Shown here piece after piece: positions 24,298-32,991 of a DNA stretch of 64,000 nt (the stretch's first letter is position 1; each line of letters opens with the position of its first letter). Under the pieces are notes generated by a model. The model was not told where the DNA came from and made no database searches. It saw only the letters and a list, made by a program, of their open reading frames with translations. The stretch covers positions 1 to 64,000 of the forward strand of contig CAKSWA010000002.1 in the NCBI GenBank assembly GCA_934511165.1, in the 5' to 3' direction. Origin of the DNA: an uncultured Oscillospiraceae bacterium (lineage in GTDB: Bacteria; Bacillota; Clostridia; Oscillospirales; Oscillospiraceae). The position numbers were made by a program, and so were the translations under genes.

Positions 24298-24620
24298 ATA
24301 CGCATGCCGTTTTGCTCATTGCGGTCTCTGCGCTCGTCACGGCGCTCATCCGCTTTGCGCCGTTTCTTGTCTTCCGCGGCGGGCGGGAGACGCCCGCGGT
24401 CATATTGCGGCTCGGCAAGCTTCTGCCGTGTGCGGTCATGAGCATGCTTGTGGTGTACTGCCTGCGGAATATGGATTTTGCGACTGCAAGCCACGCTCTG
24501 CCGGAGATCATCGCCGCAGCGGTCGTTGTAGGGCTTCATCTCTGGCGGCGCAATACGCTTTTGAGCATCGTTGCCGGGACACTCGTTTATATGCTGCTCG
24601 TGCAGCTCGTGTTCGTGTAA
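24294..24620 (+). CDS. azlD: AzlD-type branched-chain amino acid exporter, small subunit
   Basis: A 108-residue membrane protein with four short helices; RFAPFLVF, LPCAVMSMLVVYCLR and LLSIVAGTLVYMLLVQ are typical AzlD positions. It overlaps azlC by 4 nt and is followed by a strong terminator. Confidence 0.9.
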   Translation: MNTHAVLLIAVSALVTALIRFAPFLVFRGGRETPAVILRLGKLLPCAVMSMLVVYCLRNMDFATASHALPEIIAAAVVVGLHLWRRNTLLSIVAGTLVYMLLVQLVFV

Positions 24621-24634
24621 TAGGATAAATCATA

Positions 24635-24677
24635 AGGCAAAGCCGGAAGTCCTCGGACTTCCGGCTTTGCCATAAAA
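24635..24677 (+). terminator. Terminator after azlCD
   Basis: Perfect stem GGCAAAGCCGGAAGTCC / GGACTTCCGGCTTTGCC with a TC-like loop; the following tract is ATAAAAA, so it may serve more efficiently on the other strand. Confidence 0.75.
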
Positions 24678-24728
24678 AGCCGCGGGGCTGAAAAGTCGCT
24701 AAAATACAAATAAAGTCGCCGGCGCTCA

Positions 24729-24787
24729 TTTACAGAACGCACGGAACGGACGGATAATAAGTGCAACGGTTTGGTTAGTTTAACCAA
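24729..24787 (+). promoter_or_regulatory. Promoter and palindromic operator of the GH66 operon
   Basis: TTTACA (24729-24734) and GATAAT (24753-24758) form a moderate promoter with an 18-nt spacer. A perfect palindrome TTGGTTA-GTT-TAACCAA (24771-24787) lies just after the predicted transcription start, a position suited to a repressor. No LacI-type gene is in the operon, so the binding protein is not identified. The 180 nt from here to 24967 contain no gene that I can support. Confidence 0.55.
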
Positions 24788-24966
24788 TGGCAGAGGCGGA
24801 ATGCGGGGAGTGCCGTATTGCAATCCCGTCAAAAACCGGTACAATATGGATAGGCGGCCGACAGATCCAACGCAAAAAAAAACGCGGGCGGGAAAATCCC
24901 GTTTCTTCGCCGGAAGCCATCCGTATGTACGCCAAAACGCGCTCAAAAAAAGTGAGGAGGATCAGC

Positions 24967-26253
24967 ATGAAACACAAACTTGCAAAACTGCTTGCTCTGC
25001 TTCTGGCTGCCGCGCTTCTGACGGCGTGCATGGCCGGCTGCGGAGCTGCGCCCGAACAGCCCGCGAACGCGGACAAACAAACGGAAAACACACCGGCGGA
25101 TGCTGCCCCGACGGACAGCGAGATCACCCTGACCTTCTGGCACACCTACGGCGACGCGGAAGAAGCCCAGTTTCTGAACGTGGTGCTGCCGCTCTGGGAA
25201 GCCGCGCATCCGAACATCAGGATCGAGGCGGTCCGTCAGGACGGCGGCCAGTTCCACGAGATGATCGTCACCTCATTCGGCACCGGCATGAGCCCCGACG
25301 TGGCGCGCGTTGACATCGCCAATATCGCGGCCTACGCGAAGCAGGGCGGTCTCGTTGCGCTGAGCGATTATGCGGACTTTGCGGAGATCTCCGGCAATTA
25401 TCTGGACGCGCCGCTTTCCACCAACCTCTATCAGGGCAAGTACTACGGCCTGCCGCTGGACACCAACTGCAAGGCCGCGGTCGTCAACACGAACGTGCTC
25501 AAGGAGATCGGACTGGACGCGGTTCCCGAAACGATGGAAGCCTTCATTGAAGCGGCCAAGGATCGCGGTACCTACAGTCTGAACGTTTCCGGCGTCGGCG
25601 ACTGGGATATGTACCCCTACTTCTGGCTGTTCGGCGGCACGCTGACCGACGACGGCTTCACAAAGGCGACCGGCTATCTCGACAGCGAGAAGAGCATTGC
25701 CGCCATGGAAAAGCTCATCGAGCTGCACGAGCAGAAGATTTTCACCATCCGCGACGTGGACGGCTCCGTGGACGCCTGGGACGGCATCAACAGCGAGTAC
25801 GCCATGTTCTTTGAAGGCCCGTGGTACTTCGGTTCCTACGACGACTGCGAGGCGAAGGGCATCGTCGCCGCGACCATCCCGACCTACGAAGGCCGCAGCG
25901 CCTCCGTCGTCGGCGGTGAGGACATCGCCGTTTTCTCGACCAGCGAGCAGAAGGACGCGGCTTACGAATTCGCCAAATTTATGACGAGCGAGGAAGTGCA
26001 GCTTGCCATGCTCCAGTCCGGCCAGCTTCCCATTCTGAAGTCTCTGGTAGAGAATGAGGCTGTCACGAGCAACCCCGTGTGGTCGGTTTACATGAAGCAG
26101 ATGGAATCCGCCAAGGCGAGAATTCCTTCCCCCAACAACTCCGCGATCCAGGAGATCTGGAGTGAAATGGTCACCAGTATCTTTGTGGAGGGCGCGGACG
26201 CGGCCCAGGCGATGCACGACGCCGCTGCCCGGATCGACGAGCAGCTCGCCTGA
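24967..26253 (+). CDS. Sugar ABC transporter substrate-binding lipoprotein
   Basis: A 428-residue solute-binding protein of the maltodextrin/oligosaccharide type (SBP family 1). Lipoprotein signal with ACMAGCG around residue 20; ITLTFWHTYGD begins the first lobe, PDVARVDIANIAAYA, GLPLDTNCKAAVVN and FFEGPWYFGSYDD are characteristic family positions. It should capture an alpha-glucan oligosaccharide outside the cell, judged by the downstream GH66 and GH13 enzymes. GAGGAGGATCAGC precedes the ATG. A stable hairpin separates it from the permease genes. Confidence 0.9.
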   Translation: MKHKLAKLLALLLAAALLTACMAGCGAAPEQPANADKQTENTPADAAPTDSEITLTFWHTYGDAEEAQFLNVVLPLWEAAHPNIRIEAVRQDGGQFHEMIVTSFGTGMSPDVARVDIANIAAYAKQGGLVALSDYADFAEISGNYLDAPLSTNLYQGKYYGLPLDTNCKAAVVNTNVLKEIGLDAVPETMEAFIEAAKDRGTYSLNVSGVGDWDMYPYFWLFGGTLTDDGFTKATGYLDSEKSIAAMEKLIELHEQKIFTIRDVDGSVDAWDGINSEYAMFFEGPWYFGSYDDCEAKGIVAATIPTYEGRSASVVGGEDIAVFSTSEQKDAAYEFAKFMTSEEVQLAMLQSGQLPILKSLVENEAVTSNPVWSVYMKQMESAKARIPSPNNSAIQEIWSEMVTSIFVEGADAAQAMHDAAARIDEQLA

Positions 26254-26273
26254 AAGCAAGAGCAGAATATCGG

Positions 26274-26301
26274 GAGCGCAGGGCCGGACGGTCCTGCGCT
26301 C
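26274..26301 (+). other. Intercistronic hairpin after the binding-protein gene
   Basis: GAGCGCAGG-GCC-GGAC-GGT-CCTGCGCTC forms a strong stem without a U tract between the substrate-binding gene and the first permease. Such hairpins typically protect the more abundant upstream message. Confidence 0.6.
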
Positions 26302-26324
26302 TCTTGGAAAAGGAGGCAGCGCCG

Positions 26325-27272
26325 ATGAAGCTGCTGCAGCGTGAAAGCTCCCCGCTAAGCGGAAAACCATCCTTCAGGAAAGGCCTTCGTGCCTATGCAG
26401 CGGCAGCGCCGTTCGTCCTTCCCGGACTTTTGCTGGTGCTGGCGTTTGTGGTCTACCCGATGTTTTTTACGATTCGGATCGCGCTGTCGGAGTATAAGAT
26501 CGTGCAGGGCGAGATCATCTTCATCGGCTGGGAGAATTTCAAAAGCGTTTTGTCCAGCGGCTCCCGCTTCTGGTACGCTTACCGGAACAACTTCCTTTAT
26601 GCCCTGGTTACGGTGCCGTTCATTTTGCTGCTCGGCATGCTGTTCGCCTACCTCATCAACAATCTCAGGCGCGGGCAGGGGATCTTCCGCGTCGGCTTTT
26701 ATCTGCCGGTCATCACCTCATGGGTCATCGTCAGTCTGGTGTTCCAGTACATGTTCAATAACTCCGACCGGGGCCTTATCAACTACCTGCTGGTCGACGT
26801 GCTGCACGTTATGGACGATTATGTGCCGTGGCTGCTGCGCGAATGGTCGGGCAATGCGGCCATCTGGCTGATGGGCATCTGGAAAAACGTCGGTTGGTCG
26901 ATGCTTGTCTATCTCGCGGCGCTGCAGGGGATCCCCAAGGAGCGTTACGAGGCTGCGGAGCTGGACGGCGCGGGCCTATGGCGGAAGTTCTGGCATATCA
27001 CGGTGCCGAGCGTTCGCCCGACGACCTTTTATGTGATGGTCAACATGATCATCGGTTCCTTCAACGTGTTCATTCAGGTCATGATGCTGACCGGCGGCAA
27101 CCCCAACGGGAAAACCTCGGTGTTGCAATACCTGCTGTATGACAGGGCATTCAATCAGTTTGAGTTCGGCGAGGCCTCCGCGATCGGCATGATCTCCGCC
27201 GTGACGATCGTTGCGCTGACGATCGTTCTCAATCGCGTTTTCAAGCTGGACAACGTGGAACAGGAGGGATAA
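26325..27272 (+). CDS. Sugar ABC transporter permease (MalF/UgpA type)
   Basis: A 315-residue inner-membrane protein with six helices. The EAA loop that contacts the ATPase is YEAAELDGAGLWRKFWHIT (about residues 205-223). AGGAGG is 8 nt before the ATG at 26325; the longer frame from 26304 lacks a ribosome site. Pairs with the next gene. No ATPase gene is in the operon, so a shared MsmX-like ATPase encoded elsewhere is expected. Confidence 0.92.
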   Translation: MKLLQRESSPLSGKPSFRKGLRAYAAAAPFVLPGLLLVLAFVVYPMFFTIRIALSEYKIVQGEIIFIGWENFKSVLSSGSRFWYAYRNNFLYALVTVPFILLLGMLFAYLINNLRRGQGIFRVGFYLPVITSWVIVSLVFQYMFNNSDRGLINYLLVDVLHVMDDYVPWLLREWSGNAAIWLMGIWKNVGWSMLVYLAALQGIPKERYEAAELDGAGLWRKFWHITVPSVRPTTFYVMVNMIIGSFNVFIQVMMLTGGNPNGKTSVLQYLLYDRAFNQFEFGEASAIGMISAVTIVALTIVLNRVFKLDNVEQEG

Positions 27273-27274
27273 AA

Positions 27275-28150
27275 ATGAAGCTCCGCGGCAGGAAGGCAAC
27301 GGAGATCCTCGGTCAGGTGATTTTATGGGTCATTCTGATCGCGGCGCTGCTGATCTTCTCCGTTCCGTTCCTCTTTATGATCACGAACTCCTTTGAGGAG
27401 TTCAGCTATGTGCTGCCCTATCCGCCGAAGCTCTTTCCTACGCGGCTGGATTTTTCGGCGTATCAGCACATTCTCGGCATGGACATTTTCCCGACGGCGC
27501 TGAAAAACAGCGTGATCAACACCGTCATCACCGTTGTGATCTCGGTGTTCGTTTCCACGCTCTCCGCCTACGGCTTTGCCCGCATCCGCTTCCCCGGACG
27601 CGACAAGCTCTTCGCGGTATACATGTTTACGCTGATGGTGCCGGGGTTTCTGAATATCATTCCGCAGTTTCTGGTGCTCCGACGGCTCGCGCTTCCGGGG
27701 TTTCCGAATGGCCTGATCGGAACGCGGGCGGGACTCATTTTGGTATACATTGCAACCAATGTCTGCGGACATACCTTCTTCCTGCGCAATTTCTTCCGAA
27801 GTCTGCCAAATTCGCTCGCGGAGTCGGTGCTGCTCGACGGCGGCGGCCACAAAGACATTTTCTTCCGTGTGATGCTGCCGCTCTCCGCTCCGGCTGTCGG
27901 AACCATGACGATCTTTGCGTTCCAGGGCTTCTGGGAGGAGTACTTTACGGCAAAGGTCCTTGTCGGCGCGAACGAAAAGATGATCACCTTCCCGCTGCTG
28001 CTGCAGCGGCTGAACGGACAATACGCGACGCGGTGGGAGTGGGTTTTCGCCGCGTCGATCCTGGCGCTGATCCCCGTGATCGTTCTGTTTGTGATTTTCC
28101 AACGGAAAACGGTCGTCGGCGGGCTGACGCAGGGGGCCGTGAAAGGATAA
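27275..28150 (+). CDS. Sugar ABC transporter permease (MalG/UgpE type)
   Basis: A 291-residue protein with six helices and the EAA loop LAESVLLDGGGHKDIFFRV (about residues 186-204). Starts 2 nt after the previous stop. Conserved SLPNSLAES, and LYPTRLDFSAYQ-like periplasmic loop near residue 55. With the MalF-type protein it forms the translocation pore. Confidence 0.92.
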   Translation: MKLRGRKATEILGQVILWVILIAALLIFSVPFLFMITNSFEEFSYVLPYPPKLFPTRLDFSAYQHILGMDIFPTALKNSVINTVITVVISVFVSTLSAYGFARIRFPGRDKLFAVYMFTLMVPGFLNIIPQFLVLRRLALPGFPNGLIGTRAGLILVYIATNVCGHTFFLRNFFRSLPNSLAESVLLDGGGHKDIFFRVMLPLSAPAVGTMTIFAFQGFWEEYFTAKVLVGANEKMITFPLLLQRLNGQYATRWEWVFAASILALIPVIVLFVIFQRKTVVGGLTQGAVKG

Positions 28151-28154
28151 GCGA

Positions 28155-29768
28155 ATGCAAAAGATCACCTGTCACTTTGACAAAGCGCAGTATCTCCCCG
28201 GCGAGCCGGTCCGTCTGGCATTGCCGGATAATTCGGCCATTCTGTCGGTGTCTTTCTTCCGCATGGAGCGTGAGACCTCTCTCCATACCGTCCGGCAGGG
28301 CGATGCTCTGGTCCTGACGGATGTGCCGCCCGGCGGCTACGGCGTGCGCGTCAGCACTTTGGACGGCGTCTGGGAGGGCGCGTTCGATGTCGTTTCCGAC
28401 CGCCGCGCGGAGATACGCTACGGTTTTCTCTCGGACTTCTCTCCGCTCGACACGGATACGGCGGACATAGCGTGGATGCGCGATCTGCACCTCAACGCCG
28501 TGCAGTTTTACGACTGGATGTACCGGCACGATAAGCTGCTGCCGCCGGGCGAGCGATACGATGATCCGATGGGGCGAGCAACGGATCTTTGCGTCATCGC
28601 AAAGAAAATCGAAGCCTGCAAAGCCTGCGGCATCCGGCCTATGGCCTACGGCGCGGTATACGCCGCGACGAAGGACACCTTCAAGGCGCATCCGGAGTGG
28701 GGTATGTACACGATGGACGCGCAGCCGATGACGTTTGCCGGGTGGCTCTACTATATGAATGTTGCGCCTTCCTGCGGCTGGGCGGAGCATATCGTTGAGG
28801 AATTCCGCAGCGCCGTGCGCTTCGGTTTTTCCGGTATCCACATGGATACCTATGGCTTTCCCAAGCGCGTCTGGGATGCGCAGCACCGGCCCGTGGAGCT
28901 GGCGGACGAATTTCCGCGCCTGATCAACGCGGCGGCGCAGGCTGTCCGCGAGGAAGCGCCCGACGGCGGCGTGATCTTCAACGCTGTCAACAACTGGCCG
29001 ACGGAAACGGTCGCCGGGACGGAGCAGGACGCGGTGTATATCGAGGTCTGGCCGCCGCACGACACCTATTTCGACCTCTATCGCCTGATCCGCGAGGCGC
29101 GGCTTCTCTCACACCGGAACGTCATCCTCGCCGCGTATCTGAAGGCGTTCCAGACCGGGGACATGCCCGCCGCGGAGCGCTCGTTCCGCCTCGCGTGGGC
29201 GGTGATCTCCGCCTCCGGCGGAATGCAGCTCGTTTTGGGCGAGGATCGGAGCCTTCTGCGCGACAGCTACTACGTCAACTATGCCCGCCTGCGGGATAGC
29301 TTTCTTCCAACGGTGCAGCGCTGCTGTGATTTTCTTGTGCGATACAAGGATCTGCTATATAATGATCCCGGTATGGATATCGGCAAAACGGCCTCCGGCG
29401 GCATTAACGAGGATGTCCGGTTTTTCTCCGGCAAGTGTGCCTTCTCCACGGACGCCCAGGCGGATACGGTATGGACGATCCTGCGCGAATCGCGCGAGAG
29501 GCTGACGCTTCATCTCGTCAATTTGACCGGCAACAGCGCCCGGTGGAACGAGGGAAAGCACGAACCGGTGCCGGCTGCGGACATTTCCGCCGCCATCCGG
29601 CTCGACCGGCCGGTGCGCGGCATATACTGCGCCTCGCCGGATGACGAAATGCTGGAGGCGCAGAGTCTGCCCTATACAGCAGAACAGACGGAGACCGGTT
29701 GCATCTATACCGTAAAGCTGCCCGACGTGCGTTACTGGACGGCGGTGTGGGTGCAACTGGAGGATTGA
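28155..29768 (+). CDS. Glycoside hydrolase family 66 (dextranase/CITase type), intracellular
   Basis: A 537-residue enzyme without a signal peptide. Residues 1-85 are a beta-sandwich; YGFLSDFSPLDTDTADI opens the (beta/alpha)8 barrel near residue 90. LNAVQFYDWMYRHDKLLPP (about 113-131), GIHMDTYGFPK (nucleophile Asp about 231) and YIEVWPPHD (acid/base Glu about 297) match GH66 positions in dextranases and cycloisomaltooligosaccharide glucanotransferases. A beta domain ends the protein. Acting inside the cell after ABC import, it likely cleaves alpha-1,6-glucan oligosaccharides. Residue assignments are by analogy. Confidence 0.83.
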   Translation: MQKITCHFDKAQYLPGEPVRLALPDNSAILSVSFFRMERETSLHTVRQGDALVLTDVPPGGYGVRVSTLDGVWEGAFDVVSDRRAEIRYGFLSDFSPLDTDTADIAWMRDLHLNAVQFYDWMYRHDKLLPPGERYDDPMGRATDLCVIAKKIEACKACGIRPMAYGAVYAATKDTFKAHPEWGMYTMDAQPMTFAGWLYYMNVAPSCGWAEHIVEEFRSAVRFGFSGIHMDTYGFPKRVWDAQHRPVELADEFPRLINAAAQAVREEAPDGGVIFNAVNNWPTETVAGTEQDAVYIEVWPPHDTYFDLYRLIREARLLSHRNVILAAYLKAFQTGDMPAAERSFRLAWAVISASGGMQLVLGEDRSLLRDSYYVNYARLRDSFLPTVQRCCDFLVRYKDLLYNDPGMDIGKTASGGINEDVRFFSGKCAFSTDAQADTVWTILRESRERLTLHLVNLTGNSARWNEGKHEPVPAADISAAIRLDRPVRGIYCASPDDEMLEAQSLPYTAEQTETGCIYTVKLPDVRYWTAVWVQLED

Positions 29769-29770
29769 CG

Positions 29771-30685
29771 ATGCTTCTGTCTTACAACGCAGATCGGCTT
29801 CCGCGCGTGCGGATGCTGGGACGGATCAACTATACCGAGCCGTGGATCCACTTTTCACGGACGATCAACGAGTATGTCCTGTATGTCATCCGCGACGGGA
29901 ACATGTATCTGCGGGAGGACGGAGTTCTCTATCATCTCAAGGCGGGCGATTTTTTTCTGCTGGAGCCGGGACTGTGTCACGAGGGCTACCAGCGCGCGAC
30001 CTGCAACTATTATTATGCGCATTTCACCCACCCGGAAATGGCGCGCATCGAAGATGAGAGCGCGGCCATGGCGCAGCTCGCGGAAAAACGCCGGCTGAGT
30101 CTTGTGAGCTACAATCTGGACGACGCGGACCCCACCGATCCCATTACGTATCTCCCCAAGCAGTTCCACCTGCCGCGAAGCGAGTCCAACGCGGCGCTCC
30201 GCGCTGCGCTGGACTGCTACAACGCCCGCGAGGAGCACTATAAGCGCCGCGCTGCAGCGCTGCTGCATTCGTTCTTTCTGGATGTGGCACACGAGCATCT
30301 GCTCGCCTGCGGCTCCGCGCAGGGGAAAAAAATGAAAAAATCGGAGATCGTAGCCGAGCGTCTGCTCCATTATCTCAACGAGAACTACGCGCGTCCGCTC
30401 TCGAGCCGCGAGATCGAGGACGTTTTTGAGATGAATTTCGACTATATGAACCGCGTCTTTTCCCGGCTGACCGACGCGCCGATCTTCACGTATCTTAACA
30501 TGCTGCGCATTTATAACGCAAAGCAGCTGATCGCAACGACGGATCTGCCGTTTCAGGAGATCGCATATCTCGTCGGCATCGACGACCGGTACTATTTCTC
30601 CAAGCTGTTCCGCAAAATTACGGGCATGAGCCCATCGGAGTATTACAAGGAAGTGAGGAAGCGCACCGATGCAGGAAGACTATAG
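29771..30685 (+). CDS. AraC-family regulator of the glucan operon
   Basis: A 304-residue protein: cupin sensor domain about residues 15-95 (YVLYVIRDGNMYLREDGVLYHL and FFLLEPGLCHEGYQ) and a C-terminal AraC DNA-binding domain about 200-300 (LPFQEIAYLVGIDDRYYFSK and MSPSEYYKEV). Located inside the sugar operon, 2 nt after the GH66 stop, it is a likely sugar-responsive activator of the operon. It overlaps the next gene by 17 nt. Confidence 0.9.
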   Translation: MLLSYNADRLPRVRMLGRINYTEPWIHFSRTINEYVLYVIRDGNMYLREDGVLYHLKAGDFFLLEPGLCHEGYQRATCNYYYAHFTHPEMARIEDESAAMAQLAEKRRLSLVSYNLDDADPTDPITYLPKQFHLPRSESNAALRAALDCYNAREEHYKRRAAALLHSFFLDVAHEHLLACGSAQGKKMKKSEIVAERLLHYLNENYARPLSSREIEDVFEMNFDYMNRVFSRLTDAPIFTYLNMLRIYNAKQLIATTDLPFQEIAYLVGIDDRYYFSKLFRKITGMSPSEYYKEVRKRTDAGRL

Positions 30686-31292
30686 GTCCGCGGGCTTTGT
30701 GCGCCTGTGCTTTGAAAAGCTGCTGCCGCTCGTTGTGCTGAATCTTCTGTTTTTGCTGACGTGCCTGCCGGTTTTGACGGCAGGTGCCGGATGGACGGCG
30801 CTGTGCAGCGCCTGTCAGGGGCTGCTGCTGGACGAAAAGCAGCCGTACCGCCGCTTTTGGAGAGCTTTCCGCGCCAACTTCCTCCCGTCGCTCCCGCTCG
30901 GCGTGATCTTCTTTGCCGGTCCTGCGGCGGTCCTTTACGGCTGCTGGTTTTACTTCCGGCTTTCGGAGGGAACGGGGATCGCGGCGGCGATATCCTGCTT
31001 TTGTCTGGTTTGCAGCTATCTTTTGTGGTGCGCCGGCGCTTTTGCCTTTTCGATGCTGGCGCGGGTGGAACTGAAACTTTCGGCGCTGCTGAAAAATGCG
31101 TTCACCCTGACCTTTCGCTTTCCCCGGCTGGCGCTTGGCTGGCTGCTGCTTTCGTTCGCGCTGACGGCGGCGGTCATTCTGCTGCTGCCGTACAGCTTTC
31201 CCTGGCTGGCGCTGCTGGGCGCGGCGCTGCCCTGTTTTGCGGCATCGCGCGGCGTGCTCCCGGTCATTGACGATCTTGTTGTGAAGGAGTGA
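30669..31292 (+). CDS. YesL-family (DUF624) membrane protein
   Basis: A 207-residue protein with about five transmembrane helices, beginning at about residue 20 (LVVLNLLFLLTCLPVLTAGAG carries the DUF624 pattern NLLWLLxxLPxxTxGxA). YesL-like genes typically sit within carbohydrate ABC operons of Firmicutes; the role is not established. Overlaps the AraC gene by 17 nt and is followed by the GH13 gene. Confidence 0.85.
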   Translation: MQEDYRSAGFVRLCFEKLLPLVVLNLLFLLTCLPVLTAGAGWTALCSACQGLLLDEKQPYRRFWRAFRANFLPSLPLGVIFFAGPAAVLYGCWFYFRLSEGTGIAAAISCFCLVCSYLLWCAGAFAFSMLARVELKLSALLKNAFTLTFRFPRLALGWLLLSFALTAAVILLLPYSFPWLALLGAALPCFAASRGVLPVIDDLVVKE

Positions 31293-31300
31293 ACGGCTCC

Positions 31301-32933
31301 ATGAAAAATAACTGGTGGAAAGAACGTGTATTCTATCAGATCTATCCCCGCAGTTTTCAGGATTCCAACGGCGACGGCATCGGGGATATCCCCGGTCTGA
31401 TCTCCCGGCTGGATTATCTGCAATGGCTGGGCATCGGCGCGGTGTGGCTCTGCCCGGTTTACGATTCGCCCAACGACGACATGGGCTACGACATCCGCGA
31501 CTATCGGAAGATCATGTCCGAATTCGGCACGATGGAGGACTTTGACCGGCTGCTCAAAGAAATGCACCGGCGGGACATCAAGCTGGTGATGGATCTGGTC
31601 GTCAACCATTCCTCGGACGAAAACGCATGGTTCGTCGAATCGAGAAAATCGAAGGACAACCCTTACCGCGACTATTACATCTGGCGCAACGGGCGCGGCG
31701 GAAAAGAGCCGAACAACTGGAGTTCCTTCTTCACGCCGTCGGCATGGAGCTACGACGCGGCAACGGATCAATGGTATCTGCACCTTTTCGGAGAGAAGCA
31801 GCCCGATCTCAACTGGGAGAATCCAAAGCTCCGCGAAGAGGTCTATTCCATGATCAACTGGTGGTTTGACAAGGGCGTAGACGGTTTCCGTATGGACGTT
31901 ATCAGCCTGATCGCCAAAGCGCCCGGCCTGCCCGACGCGCGCGGAGAGGGCTACGTTTTTCCCGGTGAGTACACGGCCTTTCAGCCCGAACTGCACACGT
32001 ATCTGCGCGAAATGCGCGCTCGCTGCTTTGCCGGACGAAACTGCATGTGCGTAGGCGAGACGACCTGCGTTACGCTTGAGAACGCCAACAGCGTCGTCGG
32101 GGACGGAAACGAGCTCGATCTTCTCTTTCAGTTTGACATTATGGATATCGACGGTGAGAACGGCAAATGGAACGTGATCCCGTTTTCCCTGAAAAAATTC
32201 AAGGCGCTGACCGCCGCGTGGCAGAAAACGCTCGACTGGAACACCCTCTTCTGGGGCAACCATGACCAGCCGCGCATCGTGTCGCGCTGGGGCTGCACCG
32301 CGTCGGAACCTCTCCGGCAGCGGAGCGCCAAGATGCTTGCCGCCGCCATGTATCTGCAGCGCGGAACGCCCTTCATCTATCAGGGCGAGGAGATCGGCAT
32401 GACAAATTACCCCTTTGCTGACGCATCGCAGCTGCGCGATATCGAGAGTCTGAACCTTCTGAAGGAAGCAAAAACGGACGAACAGGCGGCATGGGCGTGG
32501 AACGGTATCCGGCACAAGGGCCGCGACAACGCCAGAACACCGATGCAATGGGACGCTACGGAAAACGCGGGCTTTACCGCCGGAACGCCCTGGATCGCCG
32601 TGAATCCCAACGCCGCAGAGATCAATGTGCAGCGTGCACGAGAGGACGAAACCTCCATTCTGCATTTTTACCGCCGTCTCATCGCCCTGCGCGCGGGAAG
32701 CGACGTGCTCAAATGGGGCAGCTTTCAGCTGCTTGTCCCCGACGATCCGCAGCTTTTTGCCTACCGCCGGAGTCTTGCGGGGGGATCGATCGCCGTGTGG
32801 TGCAATTTCAGCCCTGCGTCCTGCCGGCTCTCTCGCCCTCTGGAAGGAACGATCCTGCTCGCCGACGGCCTGACCGGTACCGAACTTGCGCCCTTCGGCT
32901 TCGCGGTCGTTTCCGAAGACACGCAGAAAATGA
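31301..32933 (+). CDS. GH13 oligo-1,6-/glucan 1,6-alpha-glucosidase with frameshifted end
   Basis: An alpha-glucosidase of GH13 subfamily 31. WWKERVFYQIYPRSFQDSNG opens the barrel; DLVVNHSSDE is region I, GFRMDVISLIA holds the nucleophile Asp, VGETTCV the acid/base Glu, and WGNHDQPR the third carboxylate. It should release glucose from isomaltose-type oligosaccharides made by GH66. The frame as sequenced runs on to 33076, through the terminator at 32943 and 85 nt antisense into the GH3 gene. One A fewer in AAAA at 32927-32930 gives ...TQK and stop at 32933 (about 543 residues, the normal size), so the end coordinate given here assumes a frameshift. ATG 31301 chosen by AAGGAG upstream. Confidence 0.85.
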
Positions 32934-32942
32934 ACAGAAACA

Positions 32943-32977
32943 GAAAATCCGGAAGTCCGCGGACTTCCGGATTTTTC
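32943..32977. terminator. Bidirectional terminator between GH13 and GH3 genes
   Basis: AAAATCCGGAAGTCC / GGACTTCCGGATTTTT with a GC-only loop; A and T runs on both sides serve both converging genes. Confidence 0.9.
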
Positions 32978-32991
32978 GTATACACGAGGGG

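Noticed and set aside
24787..24966. N-terminal extension of the sugar-binding protein from 24787
   Set aside because: The extension lies before a proper lipoprotein signal peptide and includes the operator; the ATG at 24967 has GAGGAGG upstream.
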